Of a stretch of 12,594 nt of DNA, positions 8,379 through 12,594 are shown one piece after another. The stretch lies in the NCBI GenBank assembly GCA_037446575.1, contig JBBIII010000072.1, positions 1 to 12,594 on the forward strand, written 5' to 3'. The notes below the pieces were generated by a model. The model had not been told where the DNA came from. It made no database searches and saw only the letters and a list, made by a program, of their open reading frames with translations. A program made the position numbers and the translations under genes. How positions within the stretch are numbered: the first letter of the stretch is position 1; every line of letters starts with the position of its first letter. This DNA is from JBBIII01 sp037446575. Lineage in GTDB: Bacteria > Bacteroidota > Ignavibacteria > UBA10030.

Positions 8379-11300
8379 TTAGCGCAAGATTGCAAATTTT
8401 CCTGTCCTTTCGTTTGATTGTTTGCTTACATGGTTACGTGCTATGATTTTATAAAAGTATATTCCATTAGATAGATTATCACCTTCATAATCCTTTCCAT
8501 CCCATTGTACCTTCACAAATCTTTCTGAAGTGATTGTAGAAAATCTATTTAATAATCTGCCGGCAACAGAATAAATTTTAATTTCCACTTCTATTGGTTC
8601 AGTTGAGTTTCTCTGGAATGTAAATGTAGTTGAATTTGAAAAAGGATTTGGATAATTCATCATATTCAACAAAGCTAAGTCAGTAGCGTTATATACAATG
8701 AAGGATATTTCAGATTCGGCATTATTATTATATATATCCCAAGCTTTTACTTTAAGATTATATTTACCATCTTCAAGCCCTGTTAATTTATAACGCGCTT
8801 CACCCGATTTGTATGTATCGAGGTCCGTAGTATAATAACTCGATAAGTCAAAAAACCGCGATGGGTTGATCAACTCTGCCGATAGCTGATGTCCTACTCC
8901 AGCTGTTGAAGTGTTTACTCCGCTTTCATCTGCCAATTTTACAATCAACATCGGGTTTGCATTTACTACATCGCCAGATCTAAAATTATAATCTTCTAAA
9001 AAAATTGAAATATTAGGACCGTTAAATTCCTTAGTTGTATCAACACCTTCAACTGTGATTTTTTCTGTATAACCAACAGCGTCAGTAATATTATTCCAAG
9101 CGTATAGTGTTAACCGAGATGTTTTGCCAAAGTTAACATCCTTGGGAATTGGAATAATAGCTTTGAATTTACCATTTGCAACTGTAACATCACCATTAAA
9201 CAATGGTCCGCCAACAACATTAAACCTAAAAGTGCCTTTTCCTTCTTTTATCTCAATAGCTTTTTTTGCATCTAATAATTGTAAGTTAGCTCTTCCATTA
9301 AAACCTATAGTTGTGTCCGACAGACTGACCGTGCCTGCAATCATTATTCGTTCTAAAGATTTTATTTTTATATTTACATTACTTACCAATGAATTGCCAT
9401 TTATACTATCTACCGATGCATTGCCCTCAGGTAATAATAATTTCATAGATGGGTCGCCGAATAAGAAAAACTTCCTCGTGTTGGAATAAAGACCTGCCGA
9501 TAAAGTCGCCTTTGCATTTCTCCAAGCATCACCGATTCGCGGAATTTTCTTTTGCGCATTTTTAAACAATAGATTAGAATAAAAAACCTTATTTAATTGA
9601 ACGTTATCGCCATTAAAAACCTTTCTTGCGGCGGAAATACTAACAATAGCTCCGCCCTGTTCCATTAATAAGATTTTTTCTGCGGCGCTTATTTCTTTCG
9701 GATCATCAAATCGACCATAACTACAGGTTGCAGCAAAAACTAAGGTGAGAAAATTTTTGTTTGTTAATTTTGGCAACTCATCCTCTCTGGTAAAAATCGC
9801 TTCATGCGCCCATAAACGTTCATTACCGTGACCTATAAAATTAGTTATCAATGTTCCATTGTTGATAGCTTCAACAATGTCTTTATTCACATTGGGCTTT
9901 CTTCGTCCCGCAGAACTGTTTACAGTTGGATAGGCTACTATATATATTTTATTTTTTTCAAAACTTTCGGGCACAACAAAAGGATTTTCAGCTAATCCGG
10001 CATCTGTATCGGTCGTATATATTTGACCATCATCGCCTTCCGAGGTTCTTCCGTCATCAGCTATAAAAGTAATTTTATTTCTCCAAGGGGCAATTGGGGA
10101 ATTTTTTTCATAAGAAATGATTTTATTTACAGTAATCTCTGCTTCATTATAATTACGCGCAGGTATTCTACCTATTGCAATAGAATATATCGATCTAAAA
10201 ATAGCATATACATCGTCGGTAGTAAAAGAATTATAATCGAAAAAAGACTCTTCCGTTTCATAGACAGGAATCCAATTTCGCACATTAGTTTTTAATATAT
10301 TTTTATAGTCGAAATGTCCACTTCCTAATAACAAAACGTACTGAGGGACAATAGACCATCTTTGCTGAGTAAATTTTAGAAATGAACGTATCGAAAGCGG
10401 ATCAGACACTCCACAATTAAATTCATTATAAATGTGATTAACGTCGACTACAGTAGTCATTAACGGTTCGCCCATGGTTTCGCGGTGATTTTTTAATTTA
10501 TTTGCGATTGGAATAAATTCGGTCGGCGTTATTATAACAAACTCAGCTTGATTTTGAGCGCTGCGTAAATTTGAATTCGGAACATTGACGGCAGTCGGAG
10601 GTGTTCTTAAAGCTCCGATCCCTACGATCGCTATTTCTCTTACCGTCCCGCTTGTCTGTTGTAATTTGAACTTTCTTACAGAAGAATTATTTGGTTCTAT
10701 TTCTAGTTGGACAATTCTTTTTACGTTTGAATGCGATGTAACATCAAACGCATATATTTCGTTAGAGGTAAAATTACTTGCTACATATTGAATAGAACCT
10801 GATAAATCCGGTGAGGTAAAAATAAGCGCGTCATTAATTGCTTCGAATTTTCTATCATAGAAAATTTCTATCCAATCAAGCCAAGTTTTAGCGTCGTCAT
10901 TAGCGCTTTCGACTAATATTTTTAACACGCTAGCATTATCGGCAACCCCGCCACTCCAAGCGCCTGTTACTGATAATCCATGTGCATAGTAGATGTTTTC
11001 AGCGTCAAATGCCGGAGTCATACTTCTATAAATAAATCTTTGTCCATTTTCGAATACGCTTAAATAATCCACAGTTTTCGAACGACGAGCAAAATTAAAA
11101 GTGTATGAAATTGTAGATGAAGAGACAAAGCCCGGCAAAGAATTTCGATATGTTTCGCTGTTGTCCGACCCAGAAAATAATTTCCCAATCCATCGTCTAC
11201 CTGAATTTCCGATATTGTATAATTCTTTTTCAATAAATATTTTCTCTCTAAAAGAAGTCGGTTGATGCGTTGGCAATGGACCATCAGTAGCTACAATCGA

Positions 11301-12347
11301 GTCCATTGATTTTCCGTCTATTTGATCAAATGTAAAAAAGTAACAATTCTTATCTGTATATGGATTTATATAATGTTGGAAATTATTTTGACCTCTATAA
11401 TTCCAACCTGTTGATCCTTTGCCATAAAAAATAATAAAATCATCTGGGCTTGGGATATTAGATGTATTCTTTCTAACGATATATCGTGAAATTTCCACCA
11501 GTGAATCTGGAAACACCACGTTAGGATCATCGGGAATTATCGTTCCACTATTCCCGAATATTCTTAATTTTGCTATATCGCTATATGTAATGTTTAATTG
11601 TCTCAAATAATTATTATCAATTTTATACATTCCAGCGTCTTGAACTTCAATTTTATACCAATTGCCTTGAGAAAGTTGTGAAACTTTTAGTGAAGCGTTT
11701 TTCGCATCTATATTTAACTTTTTTAAAGAACGAACCGTTTTAGGTATTTCGCCTTTTAATAAAGAAGACACTTTTACGTTTTCTGTAAATCCGTCCATAA
11801 AGTTTATTGTTAGCTTAAACCGAGAATAAATCCTCACCCTCCCTTTTTCAACTTTGTGAATTGGTCTTAAAATTAACCTTCCTATTATGCCTACACTAGT
11901 ATTTTCTATGTCGGCTATTTCTGCAATCGGATATTGAATAATTTGATTACTACTGTCCAATGGTTGATTTTCAAATTCTTCTGCGACGCCAAAATCACTC
12001 AGGTTTTTTAATCGAGGTTTTCTAATTAATTCGACACTATCGATCAATTCAGATTCTGTTGCACTTATTTGCAAAGAATACTTTTCAGATGGAAATAATA
12101 ATAAAACAGCTCTAAAGAATTCTGCATTGCCAAACGAATCGTACTTAATTTGGCTTCCAAAGAAATCGAATTTTGTGAGTATAGAGCCGCTTTTTGTCAA
12201 TATCTGTTGTTTAGAAATAACAGGTTTAAATTCAAGTGTAATTGAATTCTTAGTTTCATCAATAATAGTCAAATCGACCATCGGTTGTGAATTAACAAAT
12301 GCACTGTTGATAAGTATTACTAGTATTATCGAATAAAGGTTCTTCAT
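8379..12347 (-). CDS. porU: Type IX secretion system sortase PorU (C25 cysteine peptidase)
   Basis: This 1322-residue protein is the T9SS sortase, which cuts the C-terminal sorting domain from cargo at the cell surface and helps join the cargo to its anchor. Residues 1-20 are a signal peptide. About 21-230 resembles a gingipain-type propeptide. WYKIEVQDAGMYKID at about 230-244 is a typical start of the PorU middle region. The C25 peptidase spans about 600-975: VLLLGSGHFDY (671-681), FIGHGNERLWAHE (837-849) with catalytic His840, and FAATCSYG (871-878) with catalytic Cys875. The 35-residue His-Cys spacing is close to RgpB gingipain (His211, Cys244). RKFFLFGDPSMKL (958-970) closes the domain. 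Beta domains follow at about 990-1225, then a T9SS type A-like C-terminal domain (NYPNPFSNST at 1231-1240, NGIYFYKI at 1294-1301), which in known PorU proteins is kept for binding PorV. The ATG start has no Shine-Dalgarno; it lies 2 nt after the T-tract of a terminator hairpin. Length is somewhat above the 1158 residues of P. gingivalis PorU. Confidence 0.93.
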   Translation of the reverse strand: MKNLYSIILVILINSAFVNSQPMVDLTIIDETKNSITLEFKPVISKQQILTKSGSILTKFDFFGSQIKYDSFGNAEFFRAVLLLFPSEKYSLQISATESELIDSVELIRKPRLKNLSDFGVAEEFENQPLDSSNQIIQYPIAEIADIENTSVGIIGRLILRPIHKVEKGRVRIYSRFKLTINFMDGFTENVKVSSLLKGEIPKTVRSLKKLNIDAKNASLKVSQLSQGNWYKIEVQDAGMYKIDNNYLRQLNITYSDIAKLRIFGNSGTIIPDDPNVVFPDSLVEISRYIVRKNTSNIPSPDDFIIFYGKGSTGWNYRGQNNFQHYINPYTDKNCYFFTFDQIDGKSMDSIVATDGPLPTHQPTSFREKIFIEKELYNIGNSGRRWIGKLFSGSDNSETYRNSLPGFVSSSTISYTFNFARRSKTVDYLSVFENGQRFIYRSMTPAFDAENIYYAHGLSVTGAWSGGVADNASVLKILVESANDDAKTWLDWIEIFYDRKFEAINDALIFTSPDLSGSIQYVASNFTSNEIYAFDVTSHSNVKRIVQLEIEPNNSSVRKFKLQQTSGTVREIAIVGIGALRTPPTAVNVPNSNLRSAQNQAEFVIITPTEFIPIANKLKNHRETMGEPLMTTVVDVNHIYNEFNCGVSDPLSIRSFLKFTQQRWSIVPQYVLLLGSGHFDYKNILKTNVRNWIPVYETEESFFDYNSFTTDDVYAIFRSIYSIAIGRIPARNYNEAEITVNKIISYEKNSPIAPWRNKITFIADDGRTSEGDDGQIYTTDTDAGLAENPFVVPESFEKNKIYIVAYPTVNSSAGRRKPNVNKDIVEAINNGTLITNFIGHGNERLWAHEAIFTREDELPKLTNKNFLTLVFAATCSYGRFDDPKEISAAEKILLMEQGGAIVSISAARKVFNGDNVQLNKVFYSNLLFKNAQKKIPRIGDAWRNAKATLSAGLYSNTRKFFLFGDPSMKLLLPEGNASVDSINGNSLVSNVNIKIKSLERIMIAGTVSLSDTTIGFNGRANLQLLDAKKAIEIKEGKGTFRFNVVGGPLFNGDVTVANGKFKAIIPIPKDVNFGKTSRLTLYAWNNITDAVGYTEKITVEGVDTTKEFNGPNISIFLEDYNFRSGDVVNANPMLIVKLADESGVNTSTAGVGHQLSAELINPSRFFDLSSYYTTDLDTYKSGEARYKLTGLEDGKYNLKVKAWDIYNNNAESEISFIVYNATDLALLNMMNYPNPFSNSTTFTFQRNSTEPIEVEIKIYSVAGRLLNRFSTITSERFVKVQWDGKDYEGDNLSNGIYFYKIIARNHVSKQSNERTGKFAILR

Positions 12348-12349
12348 AT

Positions 12350-12391
12350 AAAAAAAAAGCCGAATGAGATATTTTCAATTTCTCCTTCGGC
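12350..12391 (-). terminator. Intrinsic terminator immediately before the porU start codon
   Basis: On the minus strand GCCGAA (12391-12386) pairs with TTCGGC (12364-12359). Inside it GAGA pairs with TCTC and ATT with AAT, each step separated by a single 1x1 mismatch, leaving a GAA loop. Nine T follow directly (12358-12350), then AT and the porU ATG. On the plus strand no T-tract follows the hairpin, so it works only toward porU. It may end a separate small RNA or act as an attenuator of the operon. Confidence 0.82.
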
Positions 12392-12410
12392 AAATTATTA
12401 AAACTCACTT

Positions 12411-12507
12411 GAGCAATCGCCGAACTTGAAAAGGTTTAAATATAAAACTCTCAATTGTCATCCAACTGACATAATGAGAAAACCTTTAACAAGCCCTCGA
12501 TATACTC
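12411..12507 (-). other. Long interrupted inverted repeat in the porU leader
   Basis: Paired blocks on the minus strand, from outside in: 12507-12505 with 12413-12411, 12501-12498 with 12419-12416, 12493-12490 with 12428-12425, 12487-12480 with 12437-12430 (8 bp, perfect), 12479-12475 with 12453-12449, and 12471-12467 with 12460-12456. The 3' arm carries an 11-nt bulge (12448-12438), and an internal loop holds most of the TTCGGC segment (12424-12419). This is the candidate sensor part of the leader. Confidence 0.6.
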
Positions 12508-12539
12508 TCCATTAGATTAATGCTTATTTATTTGTAAAA

Positions 12540-12568
12540 AAGATAATGAATCAAATCAAAATTGTCAA
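12540..12568 (-). promoter_or_regulatory. Sigma-70-type promoter of the porU operon or leader RNA
   Basis: The minus strand has a perfect -35 box TTGACA (12568-12563), a 17-bp spacer and a -10 box TATCTT (12545-12540, four of six matches to TATAAT). An A/T-rich stretch upstream could act as an UP element. TATCTTTT also matches the Bacteroidota -7 element TAnnTTTG except for the last base. The predicted start is near 12533. The only other promoter-like sequences in the intergenic gaps downstream are much weaker. Confidence 0.68.
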
Positions 12569-12594
12569 GCTCATATTATTTTCGTTGGGAAGTC

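Larger units (their letters stand above)
12350..12533 (-). ncRNA. Structured leader or small RNA upstream of porU
   Basis: Between the predicted start site near 12533 and the T-tract lies about 184 nt without a sizeable ORF. On the minus strand it folds into a long interrupted hairpin (12507-12411): GAG/CTC, ATCG/CGAT, CTTG/CAAG, then a perfect 8-bp AAAGGTTT/AAACCTTT, then TCTCA/TGAGA, then TGTCA/TGACA closing a GTTGGA loop. About 20 nt later comes the terminator hairpin. The stems are seen in the sequence; that they form in RNA is inference. It could be a cis-acting attenuator or riboswitch for porU, or a free small RNA whose terminator happens to touch porU. No known riboswitch core is recognised. 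It lacks the end-to-end closing stem expected of 6S RNA. Confidence 0.55.

Noticed and set aside
9124..9489. Plus-strand open frames inside porU and the other genes (the longest is 121 codons at 9124-9489)
   Set aside because: All lie antisense within clear coding regions, carry no recognisable domain and have no promoter or ribosome site; they are shadows of the minus-strand genes.
12381..12510. Glycine-riboswitch-like fragments (GGAGAG at 12510-12505 and GCCGAAGGAG at 12391-12382)
   Set aside because: The conserved CUCUCAGG and AAAGGAC parts of the glycine aptamer are missing, and the second fragment is the 5' arm of the terminator hairpin. The likeness is probably chance.
12486..12512. 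Eight-codon leader peptide (MESISRAC)
   Set aside because: No ribosome site precedes it and there is no run of one amino acid's codons as in classical amino-acid attenuators. Too short to support as a gene.
12350..12533. 6S RNA
   Set aside because: Length is suitable, but the 5' and 3' ends do not pair into a closing stem and no 6S bubble consensus is recognisable. Left as an unclassified leader or small RNA.

Overview
The window is AT-rich and every supported gene lies on the minus strand, in what looks like one operon transcribed from the right edge to the left edge. The two recognisable core genes are porU and porV of the type IX secretion system (T9SS, Por system). That system is confined to the Bacteroidota/FCB group. 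A near-consensus sigma-70-type promoter (TTGACA, 17 bp, TATCTT) and clear Shine-Dalgarno sites ahead of two genes are unlike typical Bacteroidia. They fit Ignavibacteriota or another deep FCB lineage better. This placement is an inference from gene families and signals, not from a database search.

Layout in transcription order (descending coordinates): (1) 12540-12568, a promoter. (2) About 12350-12533, a 184-nt untranslated stretch holding a long imperfect hairpin and ending in a strong intrinsic terminator whose T-tract stops 2 nt before the porU start codon. (3) porU, 8379-12347, a C25 (gingipain-type) cysteine peptidase, the T9SS sortase, with an intact His/Cys dyad and its own C-terminal sorting domain. 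(4) porV, 7141-8253, the outer-membrane partner that shuttles T9SS cargo to PorU. (5) 4050-7091, a secreted M6-family protein with a T9SS C-terminal domain, in which the zinc motif HExGH reads ASIGS. (6) 910-4041, a fusion of a gluzincin-type peptidase (intact HEFTH plus a downstream Glu), a TolB-like PD40 propeller and an Omp85-like outer-membrane barrel. (7) 1-907, a DUF5683 protein cut by the window edge.

The genes make functional sense together. PorV and PorU form the T9SS attachment complex. The M6-like protein is a likely client, since it carries the sorting domain that PorU removes. The fusion protein and the DUF5683 protein are envelope proteins, possibly involved in outer-membrane biogenesis or quality control. 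Gaps between genes shrink along the operon: 125, 49, 8 and 2 nt.

The best candidates for something undescribed are the terminator-controlled leader in front of porU, with three mutually exclusive complementary segments; the catalytically dead M6 homologue beside the sortase; and the peptidase-propeller-barrel fusion. No mobile element, CRISPR array, tRNA or rRNA is visible, and no stretch over 300 nt lacks a gene; the longest is the 247-nt leader region at the right edge.
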